DNA of 64,000 bases from Platerodrilus igneus (taxonomy: Eukaryota; Arthropoda; Insecta; Coleoptera; Lycidae): assembly GCA_036346225.1 (NCBI GenBank), contig JARFIW010001082.1, positions 4,836,001 to 4,900,000 of the forward strand. Direction: 5' to 3'. Position numbers and translations under genes: made by a program. Position 1 is the stretch's first letter; each line of letters opens with the position of its first letter. Below, piece after piece: positions 1 through 10,847 of this stretch. Below the pieces are notes generated by a model. The model saw nothing but the letters and a program-made list of their open reading frames with translations, was not told the origin of the DNA and searched no databases.

Positions 1-451
1 TGATAATACTTTTAATACCTAGCGAACTTCTTATTTTACGTTTCTTTATCAGTTTTTTTATTTTATTGATATTTTTTGTTCTCAGTGATGCACAGGCACC
101 CATACCAAGTTCTACATTAGCTTTCATTGCGGTAGCTACTCCAAATACTGCTACTTTTTCACCTAAAGACGAGTTACCAGAATTTAGTCTTTCTGTAGCT
201 AACTGAGCTAACTTCGAATCTGCTTGATGGCGTTTAGATAGATCCTTTTCTTTGGAGTATGCAATATCGTGCTCCTTACAAGCCTTGTCTAACTTGTTTA
301 TTCCCTTGTCTCCCCGCGCTAACCGTTCGATTAGTTTTGTACCCGGACCGCAAAATTTGTAACCCGGAATATGCGCTTCAAATGGTAAATTGTTAATTAC
401 AGTATTTAATAGTCCGTTCCCAGTAGTTTTAGAATTATTATATGTAATCAT
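1..451 (-). CDS. Polinton minor capsid-like protein with PLA2-like domain (partial, runs off window)
   Basis: Reading leftwards from an ATG at 449-451, the frame stays open for 150 codons to the window edge. About 30 residues in there is a glycine-rich calcium-loop motif (FCGPGT), then RLARGDKGINKLD, then the His-Asp pair in KEHDIAYS. This is the layout of the parvovirus VP1-type phospholipase A2 fold (GPG loop plus HDxxY). In established families this domain sits at the N-terminus of Polinton and adintovirus minor capsid proteins, where it is thought to help virions breach membranes. The C-terminal part seen is Lys/Arg-rich. It is divergently transcribed from the packaging ATPase, about 150 bp apart. 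No stop or frameshift is seen in the visible part. Family assignment is good; a minor-capsid role is inferred from context. Confidence 0.82.
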   Translation of the reverse strand, partial: MITYNNSKTTGNGLLNTVINNLPFEAHIPGYKFCGPGTKLIERLARGDKGINKLDKACKEHDIAYSKEKDLSKRHQADSKLAQLATERLNSGNSSLGEKVAVFGVATAMKANVELGMGACASLRTKNINKIKKLIKKRKIRSSLGIKSII

Positions 452-532
452 TAGCGGACAACTATCCTCTCAAGCTGTGCAGTAAATAAATAAAATATTG
501 TGAATTAATGATTCTTTATATACTCGCTGTTT

Positions 533-567
<35 letters not shown>

Positions 568-603
568 CCACTTTTTTACAAATCGAATTTAGTACTTGAA
601 AAC
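452..603. promoter_or_regulatory. Divergent intergenic region with (TA)n microsatellite
   Basis: This 150-bp gap separates two head-to-head Polinton genes and holds a run of TA repeats at 535-565. It must contain the start signals for both genes, but no single TATA box can be picked out of the TA run. The upstream open frame from 508 reads through the microsatellite and is unlikely to be translated. Confidence 0.45.
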
Positions 604-1293
604 ATGCGTGTTGTGAAACAATCAACACCTTTAACCATAAACAATAATGACATTGGCGTGCAATCCTTAGCTAAAAAGAAAAAACATAGCGTTCTTCTGC
701 CTTCATCTATTCGATGTCTAGTTGTTGGTCCATCAAATTGCGGTAAAACCAACGTTATTATTGGTTTGATAGAACATCCAAATGGTTTAAAGTTTGAAAA
801 CGTATATGTTTATTCTAAATCACTTTATCAACCAAAGTATCAATATCTTGAAAGTCTACTGCGACCAATAAAAGGGATCAAATATTATACATTTTCCAGT
901 TCTGATAATATTATATCACCATCTGATGCTCGAAATAATTCTATATTTGTTTTTGATGATGTAGCTTGCGATAAACAAGGTATCATTAGGGAATACTTTA
1001 GTATGGGGCGTCATAAACAAGTAGACAGTTTTTACCTTTGTCAAAGTTATACTCGTATACCTAAGCACTTACTACGTGATAATGCTAATCTTTTAGTTTT
1101 ATTTAAACAAGATGATTTAAACTTAAAACACATATATGACGATCACGTCAATACTGACATGAAGTATGATAAATTCCGTGAAATATGTGCTGCTTGTTGG
1201 CAAGACAAATACGGTTTCTTAGTTGTAGACAAAGATAGTGATCCAGGTCAAGGAAGGTACCGAATAGGTTTTGATCACTTCATACATATTTAA
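604..1293 (+). CDS. Polinton/Maverick FtsK-HerA type DNA-packaging ATPase
   Basis: The 229-aa frame is intact. The ATG at 604 is chosen because the longer frame from 508 only adds codons for a TA microsatellite. Walker A is GPSNCGKTN (about residues 42-50) and Walker B is the hydrophobic strand ending in VFDD (about 117-120). FSMGRHK and YLCQSYTRIPKHLLRDN follow, typical of the A32-like genome-packaging ATPases of Polintons, virophages and adintoviruses. The family pumps DNA into the capsid. Neighbours are a divergent PLA2-type capsid gene and, downstream on the same strand, two morphogenesis-type genes and an integrase. The reading frame has no break, unlike most genes near it. A homologue with two frameshifts lies at 44,992-45,864. 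Confidence 0.88.
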   Translation: MRVVKQSTPLTINNNDIGVQSLAKKKKHSVLLPSSIRCLVVGPSNCGKTNVIIGLIEHPNGLKFENVYVYSKSLYQPKYQYLESLLRPIKGIKYYTFSSSDNIISPSDARNNSIFVFDDVACDKQGIIREYFSMGRHKQVDSFYLCQSYTRIPKHLLRDNANLLVLFKQDDLNLKHIYDDHVNTDMKYDKFREICAACWQDKYGFLVVDKDSDPGQGRYRIGFDHFIHI

Positions 1294-1360
1294 ACCTTGA
1301 GAGACGCAAGTATCGTTAGTATCGAAGAATTTTTTTTATTACAAATAAACTTTTTACGCA

Positions 1361-2392
1361 ATGAACAAGGAGGCGATAAAACTTAAAAGAATTTTAATTA
1401 AGAAAAGAAACATTGTAAAAAACAAATTGCGCCAGTTAAAAGATAATGAAGTCGTCCAAGTGGAATCAATCTTACCCATAACATCGCGATTAGAAACTAT
1501 TGCTAATAAACTGGATGGGGAAAGTGTGGTAAAGAAAGAAAAATTTAAAGAATAAGAAGAAGAACTGCCTCATAGCAGTGTAAAAAAAAATTAAACCTAA
1601 ATTGCTAGAAAGGAACGTTGACTATATTGATTCGCCGGTTATTGCTCAGCATATACCGAATATAAAAAATGATGCCATAGAGGAAGATGATGATGATGTT
1701 GAGAATAAATACGAAGCAGAAGTTAATCGAAATGCACAAGAAGCGCAGGAATATATACAAAGCTTTGCCGATTCACCTGGTATGACACATTATCTCGAAC
1801 AGCTACATCCGCTACCTCGAGAATATATTTACAATATGTTTAAAGATGTTAAGAACGAATTTGATCATAAATATGGTATTAGGTTTAACCCTGATTCAAA
1901 TGGTCTTATGATAGGCAATTCGAATTTCGCGTTGGATGATGAAAATGTTCTAATAAATGATTTGAAATATAAAGGTACTCCTGGATTATACGAACTACTG
2001 TTTAAAAAATATCCTGTCGGGTACAGTCCGCAAGATCTAAAGTCGTACCTTGATATTGTGAAAAGAACAAATGCTAATAGAAGATATTATTCTGAAACAG
2101 AACAAATTCAGGGTAATACTTCATATACGTACAAAAATATAATATCTACATTAAACATACTTCCCAAACACCCCGTAGACCTAGAACATTACCCTATAGA
2201 AAGCGTATTGGAGACGGTATGACAATGGAAGTATCAAATAACGCTATAGATTATTTATATTGGAATGATCCCAATGAACTTGTTGATAGATTACGGCTTT
2301 TAGTTTCATCTCAGACTGCTGGACACACAGGTCACGGCAACGAAATAAATTCGATCATTAAAGAATTGCGTGAGGTGAAAGTGATTAGATGA
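1361..2392 (+). pseudogene. Polinton-associated conserved protein (YKGTPGLYELL / DRLRLL family), broken into three frames
   Basis: Three consecutive pieces in different frames look like one gene: 1361-1555 (basic coiled-coil-like N-terminus), about 1590-2222 (LPREYI, YGIRFN, IGNSNFAL and YKGTPGLYELLF motifs) and 2225-2392 (YWNDPNELVDRLRLL, then SIIKELREVKVI). I recall this arrangement from an arthropod family found beside Polinton ATPases, possibly Pfam DUF8207 (number from memory). Its role is unknown; position in the virion module suggests a structural or assembly protein. Two frameshifts separate the pieces, near 1555-1600 and 2220. An acidic run DDDD lies at about 1690. The C-terminal part recurs at 24,549-24,938 and the N-terminal part at 45,902-46,275. 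Confidence 0.62.
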
Positions 2393-2393
2393 T

Positions 2394-2848
2394 ATGACAA
2401 TTGACAAATTTGGAAGGCACTTACATAACCGTAAAATAGATTTAAGTGAACAGGAATATGAAAAAAAAGTGAAGGTTTTGAAACCTTGATTGAGTACAAG
2501 TTACATATGCTACATTACACGGTAGTAGCAATGTTTTACTCTAGTACATCCCTCGACGGTGACAAGACATTCCTTATTTTCAACATTAAACATAATTATG
2601 AATTTCCTTATGAGGAAGCAGTCATTGAGAATATTAAAGAATACCCGCATGACATTTAAATTCTTATAAACGAAAAAAGTTATGTAATTGCACAGTTACA
2701 AGGATTTTTGCTTAAACGTATGGATGTAATCAGCTTTCGTGACAGCGGTGCTATCATAAACAATACCACAATGTTTCTTGATTTTATATTAAAAGTTTTT
2801 TCAAAGCAAATGGAGCCCGCGACATTCAAACATAGAAGTATTTATTAA
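2394..2848 (+). pseudogene. Polinton-associated hypothetical gene (MTIDKFGRHL start), broken
   Basis: An ATG overlapping the end of the previous gene opens a frame starting MTIDKFGRHL that stops at 2489 after 31 codons. A second frame then continues (FETLIEYKLHMLHYTVVAMF) to a stop at about 2657 and on to 2848. The start resembles the gene at 24,968 (MSMDRFGRS), which holds the same place between the YKGTPGLYELL-type gene and the integrase, so gene order is conserved. No catalytic motif is visible and the function is unknown. A virion-associated role is only inferred from synteny. At least one frameshift and one internal stop are present. Confidence 0.45.
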
Positions 2849-2883
2849 TTGTATTTAATAAATCCTGATTAGAAAAAATTATT

Positions 2884-3825
2884 ATGATAGTTGCTCAATC
2901 AAAAGTGAAAGAGGATATAGTAAATGAACTTCATAAACCAGCAAGAATAAATTTCAAGAGACGCAAAGTGATAGTAAAAGGTTTAAATGATCTTTTTCAA
3001 ACCGATTTGATTGAAATGCTACCATATTCGCAAACAAACAAAGGATTTAAATACATTTTAGTAGTTATTGATTGTTTCTCCAAATACGTATGGGCTGTAC
3101 TACTTAAAAGTAAAACGGGTATCGATGTTACTGCTGCAATGAAAACAATTTTAAATAAATTTAAAAATCCACCAAGAAATTTGCAGTCTGATTTTGGTAA
3201 AGAATATTATAACAAACACTTTCAATCCTTAATGCAGACATATGACATAAACCATTATAGTGTTTTTTCTACAAAGAAAGCATGCATTGTGGAACGTGTA
3301 ATTAGAACTTTAAAGGGAAAAATGTGGCGCTTGTTTAACCTGAACGGTTCTTACAATTGGATAAAAAATTTAAGCGATATTGTGAAACAATACAACAATA
3401 CAGTTCACAATACTATCGGAGTCAAACCTGTAACAGTTGATAAATCAAATGAAAAAACTATTCTTAAATCATCATTTACCCACATCAAACTTGCAACCAA
3501 AATACCAAAATATTCAATTAAAGACAGTGTGAGGATTAGTAAACACAGGGAAGCATTTACGAAAGGTTATACGCCAAACTAGTCAAATGAAATTTTTAAG
3601 ATTAAAAAGGTAAACGTAACCAATCCGACAAAATATATATTAGAAGATCAAGACGAGAAAGAAATCAAAGGTGCATTTTATGAAACGGAGTTGCAAAAGG
3701 TTAAACATCCAGGAATTTACCTGGTAGAAAAAGTCCTAAGAAAGAGTGGAAATAAAGTATTTGTAAAATGGTTAGGCTTCTCTAACGTACACAATAGCTG
3801 GATCGATATAAATAATGTTTGCTAG
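2884..3825 (+). pseudogene. Polinton retroviral-like integrase with chromodomain, one premature stop
   Basis: A single frame of 314 codons covers the whole gene. It is interrupted only by TAG at 3580-3582, where the homologue at 25.9 kb has Trp (HPNWS). The rve core shows the DDE triad: Asp in FQTDLIEML, Asp in LQSDFGKEYYN and Glu in CIVERVIRTLKGKM. The C-terminal 45 residues (YLVEKVLRKSGNKVFVKWL, NSW) are a chromodomain, as in many Polinton integrases. The enzyme family joins element ends to target DNA and makes 6-bp duplications, matching the TSD seen for the element at 36.9-51.6 kb. With the stop, the chromodomain would be lost. Length and order match the usual Polinton integrase. Confidence 0.87.
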
Positions 3826-3848
3826 AAGTTGTTATAATAATAGTTAGT

Positions 3849-4058
3849 AAGGCTAACATTGTAAAATTATATTAAAATAAATAATACAGACAAAATCTTT
3901 CTATTGTTTTTTTATTATTATAAAGCTATTCTTTTAATAAAAAGGAATTTTGTAAGGCTAACATTGTAAAATTATATTAAAATAAATAATACAGACAAAA
4001 TCTTTCTATTGTTTTTTATTATTATCAAGCCATTCTTTTAATAAAAAGGTATTTTGTT
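3849..4058. repeat. Tandem direct duplication, 105-bp unit
   Basis: Two adjacent copies start AAGGCTAACATTGT at 3849 and 3954 and are nearly identical. Each has an AATAAATAAT stretch and a T-rich run. The unit sits where the integrase and a convergent minus-strand gene end, so it probably holds both polyadenylation regions. The second copy overlaps the 3' end of the minus-strand gene. Confidence 0.85.
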
Positions 4059-4458
4059 TTGCGCATTGCAGATTATTATTGCTGTGTCTACAACAATGAA
4101 TGTTATATTTTAAAAGATTGTTGATTTTTAACTCCGATAGCTTAGGACAACCTAGTGCAAGCATATCAGTTACAAAGTTTTGTATTATATATGTTTCAAT
4201 CAATTTCTTCTTTTCTAGACCCTTCACAAATACTTCTTTACCGGGTCGGATAATTTGCTTCAAATAAAGCGCTATATATGATGACACCATTCCACCCGTT
4301 GAAGATTCATCCCAAGAAAGACCATGAATATTCCTTGTCACCCAGTCGTTATGTTTTATATGATCTTGACTCAAACAACTAGACTGCATTGGCAGTTTAA
4401 AAATTTGATGCCAAACATCACCTAACAACAAGTCCAAAACCGCAATTTCTTTGCATAT
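4006..4458 (-). CDS. Polinton-associated protein of unknown function (HGLSW / VKGLEK family)
   Basis: The open frame reads from about 4458 (KEIAVLDLLLGDVWHQIF) to 4006. Recognisable blocks are the IAVLDL strand, NIHGLSW, LYLKQII, FVKGLEKKKLIE, GCPKLSEL, a Cys/His cluster CCRHSN, and CAKQNTFLLKEWL at the C-terminus. The same blocks occur at 24,066-24,538 and 26,286-26,834, each time next to a Polinton integrase. From memory, similar proteins ending in CALQN...L..WL occur with arthropod Polinton-like elements. No function is known; the DL/D strand at the start is reminiscent of nuclease folds but that is a guess. A good ATG in this frame is at 4435-4437; codons upstream of it also align with the homologues, so the true start is uncertain. 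Confidence 0.5.
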   Translation of the reverse strand: MCKEIAVLDLLLGDVWHQIFKLPMQSSCLSQDHIKHNDWVTRNIHGLSWDESSTGGMVSSYIALYLKQIIRPGKEVFVKGLEKKKLIETYIIQNFVTDMLALGCPKLSELKINNLLKYNIHCCRHSNNNLQCAKQNTFLLKEWLDNNKKQ

Positions 4459-4739
4459 AAACTCGTTTTTTTTTATTTAAATCCCTGAATATCAATTATA
4501 TACATGTTTGTATGTAAATATATGCAGTAAACTTCGACTAATTAAATTAATATTAGGAGCAATCTCCTTATATAGCAGATTACCACCATCTGCGTACTTT
4601 GCCAACCCACTTTTCAACCTATCACAAGAGTGAACACATTTTGAATTGAAACCGGCCCATGTGTATTTGTAGCCTCTAAACATAAATAAAAAACATAAAT
4701 CATAATCCACTTTAATTAAACACAATTGGCTTGAATGCG

Positions 4740-5246
4740 ATATTTTGCACTTACATTTTTCAACATACGTGTGTTTTGAAGTATGTATGTTCCATTGAAA
4801 GTAATATAAAGCCGATCCTAATTCAAAACGTGCCCACAAGTATTTTACATTTGAAAGTATATAAGAATTCATGTTTTCACATTTTACATTAAAAGTATAT
4901 AACGCCGATCCTAATTCAAAACGGTGCACGTGTAACTTCTCGCTAGAAAACCGAATTCAAAACAGCTACACATTTTCTCTGCACTTACATTTTCAACATA
5001 CGTGTGTTTTGAAGTATGTTTCATTGAAAGTAATATAAAGCCGATCCTAATTCAAAACGTGCCCACGAGTATTTTACATTGAAAGTATATAAGAATTCAT
5101 GTTTTCACAACTATTTTACATTGAAATGTTTTCACAACTATTTTACATTGAAAGTATATAAGGCCGATCCTAATTCAAAACGGTGCACGTGTATTTTACA
5201 TATGGAAAATACGTCTGAACACGTTTTGAACTAGGACCGGCCCTAC
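4740..5246. repeat. Tandem array containing repeated TATA-box / CCGATCCTAATTC motifs
   Basis: Two long direct repeats begin GCACTTACATTT at about 4749 and 4981 (period about 232 bp). Inside them a shorter unit, AAGTATATAA followed by GCCGATCCTAATTCAAAACG, recurs at about 4810, 4900, 5040 and 5160. At 5223-5243 the motif appears inverted (CGTTTTGAACTAGGACCGG). The TATATAAGG-like boxes resemble those upstream of Polinton genes at 44.9 kb, so the array could be promoter-derived sequence of the Polinton on its left. Confidence 0.6.
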
Positions 5247-5725
5247 CTCTCTACTAGCATTAAACAGTGACTTTCATTGTCTACTTTTAAAAATCGGTTG
5301 CAAAGTATTTTTGCTTGAAAAATTTCTTTAAAATCCCCATATTTATAAATCTTATCCCCATGACAAGATAATATTTTCTACACGTTATTCACAACACTGA
5401 TGAATTTAAACTACCGAGTAAAGAATAGATGCTTACAGTTGAAAAGAGGATTGTTAAAACCTTTTTTACTCTCAGGTTTGTCATTTTAAGTACCTACTCT
5501 TCTGCGTTTCCTGTCTTTTATTTCGATTTCGTTGTGGCTGAATAGGCTTTTATAACTAAAAGTACCTATGTAGCACATTTTGAAGTCATTAACTGTGTAA
5601 CATTTGTCCAGTTTCTAACAGCATCTACATTTTTACTGCAATAAAATTTGATGCAAATTATACGTATACCTATTATTTCTTTAATTTTATTATACTAAGA
5701 ACGTAAACGGGTTTAAAAAAAAAAT
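5247..5725. other. No recognisable feature
   Basis: AT-rich sequence without a coding pattern, repeat or RNA signal that I can support. Confidence 0.5.
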
Positions 5726-6300
5726 CATCATCATTAGGTTTTCAGTCCTGGAACTAGTTAGACGCGTACACTCATTCTTTCCTATTCTGTGTTAATCTAC
5801 ACATTTTCCTGAAATATGCACAGACTGCATCTCATACTTCTGACATTCCAAGCTTCGATTCGCAGAATGTTCCCGATTCTTTTTCTAAGTTTTCCGATCG
5901 CATCCTCCTAAGTAGTTCCCACCCGGAGGTCCGAATGGGGGACTATTATACCTCCGGAATCTTTTACCTCAGAGGATGCCATCATTTTAAATACAATTTA
6001 AGTACGCTTTGTACTTGGGAGGTAATGTGGTAGTTTCCCGTTACCTTCCACATCGCGGTAGTGTGTCTTAGAATGCCATACCGACCTCTATGGTCTCTGC
6101 CAATCTAAGTGCCGGAAGAGCCGCTGCCCTCTTTCGGAGACCTGTCTTAGTCTGGTTCCTCACAAAAGACCCTACTAATTTGGTTGAACCTGTAGTTTGG
6201 CTCTTTAGATCACTGTAACGCGGAAGTCATTTCACCTGTTCTAGTAATCTAGAACTTCGTCCAGGTGCAGGTCCATTCGGAATGACAAGAAAAAAGAGTA
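5726..6300 (-). mobile_element. RTE-like LINE 5' fragment or RTE-derived short element
   Basis: On the minus strand a GC-richer block (CATTCGGACCTCCGGGTGGG, then AGGAGGATGCGATCGGAAAAC) leads into GCTTGGAATGTCAGAAGTATG, which encodes AWNVRSM. That is the opening strand of APE-type endonucleases in RTE-clade LINEs. About 100 bp later the element ends in an ATGATGATGA run, like the 3' tails of RTE elements. A 5' region fused to the tail suggests an internally deleted copy. No open frame survives. Class assignment rests on one short protein motif plus the tail. Confidence 0.45.
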
Positions 6301-6725
6301 TATAAAATAAATTATTTATCTACAATCGCTAAATAAAGAATGCTTTTTGCTTGATACTGACAATGAAAAGTTGACTTTATTGATGAGATTTTATGATCAG
6401 CGAGCGATAAAAACTAGAAAACGCGCGTTGCCTATACCAACCTGTAAATACAAGCCTCCTTTCGAATTTGATACTTACCAAATTTTGTACTTTTTAAATT
6501 GACGCATGCTTCATTGTATTAATAAAGTCAATGATTTAAGAAAATTATATTTTATTAAGAGATCGTAGTAAAATTGTTTTATCTATTTCAGACAAAAAGT
6601 GACATTATTGCTCTCAAGCGATTAACTAACTCCACTATGCGTCGCGCGTTAATTGTCACTTTCGAGCAATAATGTATCACTTTTCGCTCTTATTTATTAT
6701 TTACACTAAACAAATTTTTCAATAC
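6301..6725. other. No recognisable coding; possible flank of the hAT element
   Basis: AT-rich. It may contain the left end of the hAT element that follows, but I could not identify its inverted terminus. Confidence 0.4.
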
Positions 6726-9130
6726 ATGCCAAATAAAAAAAAACGATTATCGGGTGCAGGTTATCGTAAAATTAAACTATTACACAGCACAAAATGATAG
6801 AAACACAGAAATATACTTCTAAAAGTTCTGGAATTCTCAAGAAAGTAAAGTAGCCGTCTCCGCATATTCTAAAACGCTTTCATCTCATTCACAGAAACTG
6901 TCGACACTAGACTGTAGCGTCTCTAGCGATGATATGAAAATTGAAGTTGAAACGGTTTCTTGTGTGTTACAACTTCCAGAATTCAAGAAAGCCAATTTTT
7001 TTAATACCGAAGATCCCGCCTTGTGGCCTCCAAACTTTAGTGAAAGACAAAAAACAGCTTTGGTAGAAATAGGGTCTACGCAAATTTTTAAGTTTAATTT
7101 TCCAAAAAATTCATAAGGAAGAAGTTATTCAAAAAATATTACGTAAGGAAATTGAAATGTGGTGAACGGGTTCACAGAATGTGGTTATTATAATCTAAGA
7201 TAAAAGATAGTGTCTTCTGCATTCCGTAAAAAATTTTGGAAATAACTTAACAACCCTAGGAGACAGTGATGGTTTTAGTAATTGGTCACATCTAACGCAA
7301 CATTTGAACCGGCATGAAAAATTAAATATGTACAATGACAGTGTAAAAAAATTAATTGAATTTCAAAATTCACTACAAACCGATTCCACGATTCCACTCT
7401 GAGTGTATTATTAATCAAGAGGAAACATGTTGGCGGGCTGTTCTTCAGCGTATAATTTTTTTAATACAGTATTTAGCCTGACAAAATTTAGCGCTAAGGG
7501 GAGAATATAATAAACGTTTTTGTAGCAATAACGGCAATTTTCTACAACTTATTGAAACAGTGAGTAAATTTGATTCTATTATGAGTGATCATATTCAATG
7601 AATACAATTGAAAGCAAAAAAACATGTCACATTATTTAGGTGACAAAATTCAAAATGAAATTATTCATATTTTAAGTGAAAATATCAAACAAAAAATTAT
7701 TAGTAACTTGCTCAGAGCAAAATAGTATTCCATAACATTAGACTGTACCCCAGATATTTGTCATCAAAAACAAATAACTATTACTGTACGATTTGTTCAA
7801 TTTAATACCTAAAGTCAAACACTTGAAATTCAAGAACAATTTTTAGGATTTTTTCCCTATTTCAAACCAATCTGGTATGGATTCATCAAAATTTTTCACT
7901 GATTTTCTTAGAAATGAGAATAATAACATGTATAATATGAAGGGGGACAAGAATATGATAACAAAGCTAGTATGTAGGGCAAGCATAATGAAGTACAAAA
8001 AGATATGTTAGATATTAATTCTAGAGCGTTTTTGTCCCTTGTTTTGCAAACACCTTGAATTTGGTTGTTAATGACGCCGCAAAAATTTCACATAAAACGG
8101 TTAGCTTTTTGAGATAATCCAAGAATTGTATGATTTTTTCGACTTCAACTAATAGATGTAAAGTTATAAAAAAGAATGTATCTCAATTAACTGTCAATTC
8201 ACTTTCAGACACTTGAGGGGTAAGTAGAATTAAAGCCACTAAACCCCTTAGATATTATCTTTCCGAAATTTAGGATTCGCTTTTAGAAATAGTTGATAGT
8301 GGAGGTGTCAACACCTTAGCAGTAGCACAGTCAATTGCATTAAAAAGGGTAGTTTGGTACAATATTCTATTTAGTGTTAATGTAGCAAGTAAACCACTAC
8401 AAAAATCTTAGATAAATATTGTAAAATGCATAGAAACTTTGGATAATCTTCTAAAATATTTGCAGAAGTGTAGATCAGATCACAAAGTCAACAGTCTTTT
8501 AGTAGATGCTAAAAAAATTGCCGAAAGTTTAGAAACCGAACAAACATTTCCAAAAGTTCAAAAAGCCCGAAAACGTAAAATTAAACAACAATTTCAGTAT
8601 GAACATGAGCATCAGCCCATTGTAAATCCAAAAGATAAATTTAAAATCAAGTTTAATTTTGTATTTTGGATTAAGTTTTAAATTCTGTCCAGGAAAGATT
8701 TTCCCTATTAAAAGAGCATGGTGACACTTTCATTTTTTTATATGATTTCGGCAAATTAATATCTATGGATAAAGTTACCTTATCACAATTTTGTAAAGAT
8801 CTACAAATTAAATTAACTGATAATAATCATTCAGATATATCCGCTGTTGATCTTGTAGGTGAGATTGGAACTTTCCAAAACTTTTAACTACTGAAGAATA
8901 TCCAGCTGAAATATTAGAATTTATTTACAAAAATGACCTAATAAATACTTTTCCAAAACTAACAACTTCTATCTGTATTTTATTGACTGTGCCTGTATCC
9001 GTTGCCTAAGGGGAACGGTCTATTTTAAAACTTAAAATAATAAAAACCATCTCCGTTCTACAATGGGTCAGAAGAGACTGACAAGCTTGGCCACTATTTC
9101 AATCCGAATTAAACATAGACACGAAGACAC
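6726..9130 (+). pseudogene. hAT transposase pseudogene (TTF-type zinc finger / DUF4371 type)
   Basis: Pieces in all three plus-strand frames follow the order of ZMYM/TTF-type hAT transposases. There is a start MPNKKKRLSGAGYRK at 6726, then DPALWPPNFSERQKTALVE at about 7021, KDSVFCIP near 7210, and a WSHLTQHLNRHEK-like block near 7290. DUF4371 traces (KFDSIMSDHI, YLGDKIQNEIIH, LDCTPDICHQ) lie at about 7570-7770. A spacer follows at 8439-8681 (DAKKIAESLETEQTF, KRKIKQQF), and a C-terminal dimerisation region (ICILLTVPVS, NHLRSTMGQKRLTSLA) at 8970-9110. The family is a cut-and-paste DNA transposase. Many stops and frameshifts show an old dead copy. Terminal inverted repeats and the 8-bp TSD expected for hAT were not found by eye. 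Confidence 0.75.
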
Positions 9131-10847
9131 ATAGACATTAATGAATTAGCACTGAAAAAGCAAGACAGCTATTTTATTTCCATACTGTAGTTGTAAGTAA
9201 TTTGCGCTTTAAGTTTAGTTCAATATTTAATTGCTTTTGGTTTGTATATAAATATGTTTATAATGATGTTTGTAATAATTTATAATTTCATCTGGTTCAT
9301 TGATATTAAAATTAAATGCTTATTAAAGTGCTATAAAGTATATTTTATATTAAATTACTTACAAGTGCCAACAAAATATCATATTTGATGTTCGTATTTA
9401 TGTATTAAGAAATTGCAAAAATCGCTTAAAAAATTATAAGGTATTGGGGGCGTAAATTGGTCATTCGCACACGAGTGGAAAAAGGGTTAGACGCGGCCCA
9501 AGGAAACGGCACTGTTTTATGCATCTTCAGGTTAAGCTACTGAATATAAAGGAAGTTTATAAATGTTATAAAAACCATATACCCTTTGCTTTAAATATTG
9601 TGGATTATAATAAGCTTTATGAAGTAGGTGCGTGCAGACATACGACACTATTTCAAATATAATACTAACATACCAAACTACAGTTAACACAAGGCAGAAA
9701 TATACATGTGTGCAAATATTTAACACAAAAATCCCCTAATTCCAAATTTGGTTAGGCATTTACAAGTTTCAGAAGTCGATGTATTTGCCAATCATAGTTT
9801 CAATTTAAAGCTTGTTCTTTGAAAGGGCACTGAGTATATCCGAAATGTAGGTACTTATTGATGCGGAAACAAACAGATTGACGAACGCTGTTCCCGTTTG
9901 TCAGGGTTAGGCGCTATTGTCACACACTAATGCTCATCTTAGTGCATTTCCGTCTAAGCGGATCAAAAAGATGTTGGTTGTTTTTCATATAGAAGGAACG
10001 TAAAGTTGCCAATATATATATATAAAAGGGCGAAAATATAAAATATCCGGAGGAAATTTGTAGGAAATACGGTTTACATATATATATCTGCCAATGTGGT
10101 GTTTCGACTCCCTGGCGACTGTAAAGGGTGTACTTCTATTACGCTGATAAGTTCTTTGCAGTAACTTTGCTTGGGGCACTGTAAGTTACACGTGATAACC
10201 GTATACTGAATTTCTCTAAATACGAGCTTAGCCCTTTATATAATATAATTTCCTAGACTTAGTGTAGAATCTCAGTTAGTACTGACAGGCAACAAGCTTT
10301 GTATAATTAACCATATCAGAGTTATTGCAAAAGAAAATTTAAGGTTTTGTCCGTAATTATTAGCGGCGTCTGACTAGAATGATGCATCGGTTTCTTTTCC
10401 TTATTTACTTCTGCTAATTCAGCAACAAATCTGTGATTTCGAATAATACATGATACACCCAGTTTTATTTTTGCAATAGATATTATCTGTTATGCTTTTT
10501 TTTCAATTAATTAATCTTTGATTGCTGAGATTTATACTTTCATACACTTATTTCAAAAACGGAAAATTTTAGATAATGCATTTGAGTATACTTAAATTTT
10601 TAGTTTCACCCAGAAGTTCTAATAAATGAAGAATAAATAATACGTATACGATGTTAAACTTTATTGATCTCATAGGAAACTGAATATTAAGAAGATAGTT
10701 CAACAGAAACACGTTTGATCATAATCATGATTTCATTTCTAATGACAACGGAATTCATTTGTGAATATTGTTTGTGTAAGCAGTACTGACGCATCTGTGA
10801 AAAATATTTGCAGCTTACATTTTTTCAATGTTGTGATTGCACTAAAA
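9131..10847. other. No recognisable gene; a short TA repeat
   Basis: Apart from (TA)n at about 10,012-10,025 and 10,078-10,088, nothing identifiable. The short open frames here lack coding character. Confidence 0.5.

Noticed and set aside
508..603. N-terminal extension of the ATPase frame (YIYIYIYI)
   Set aside because: It translates a TA microsatellite; the ATG at 604 gives the normal family start.
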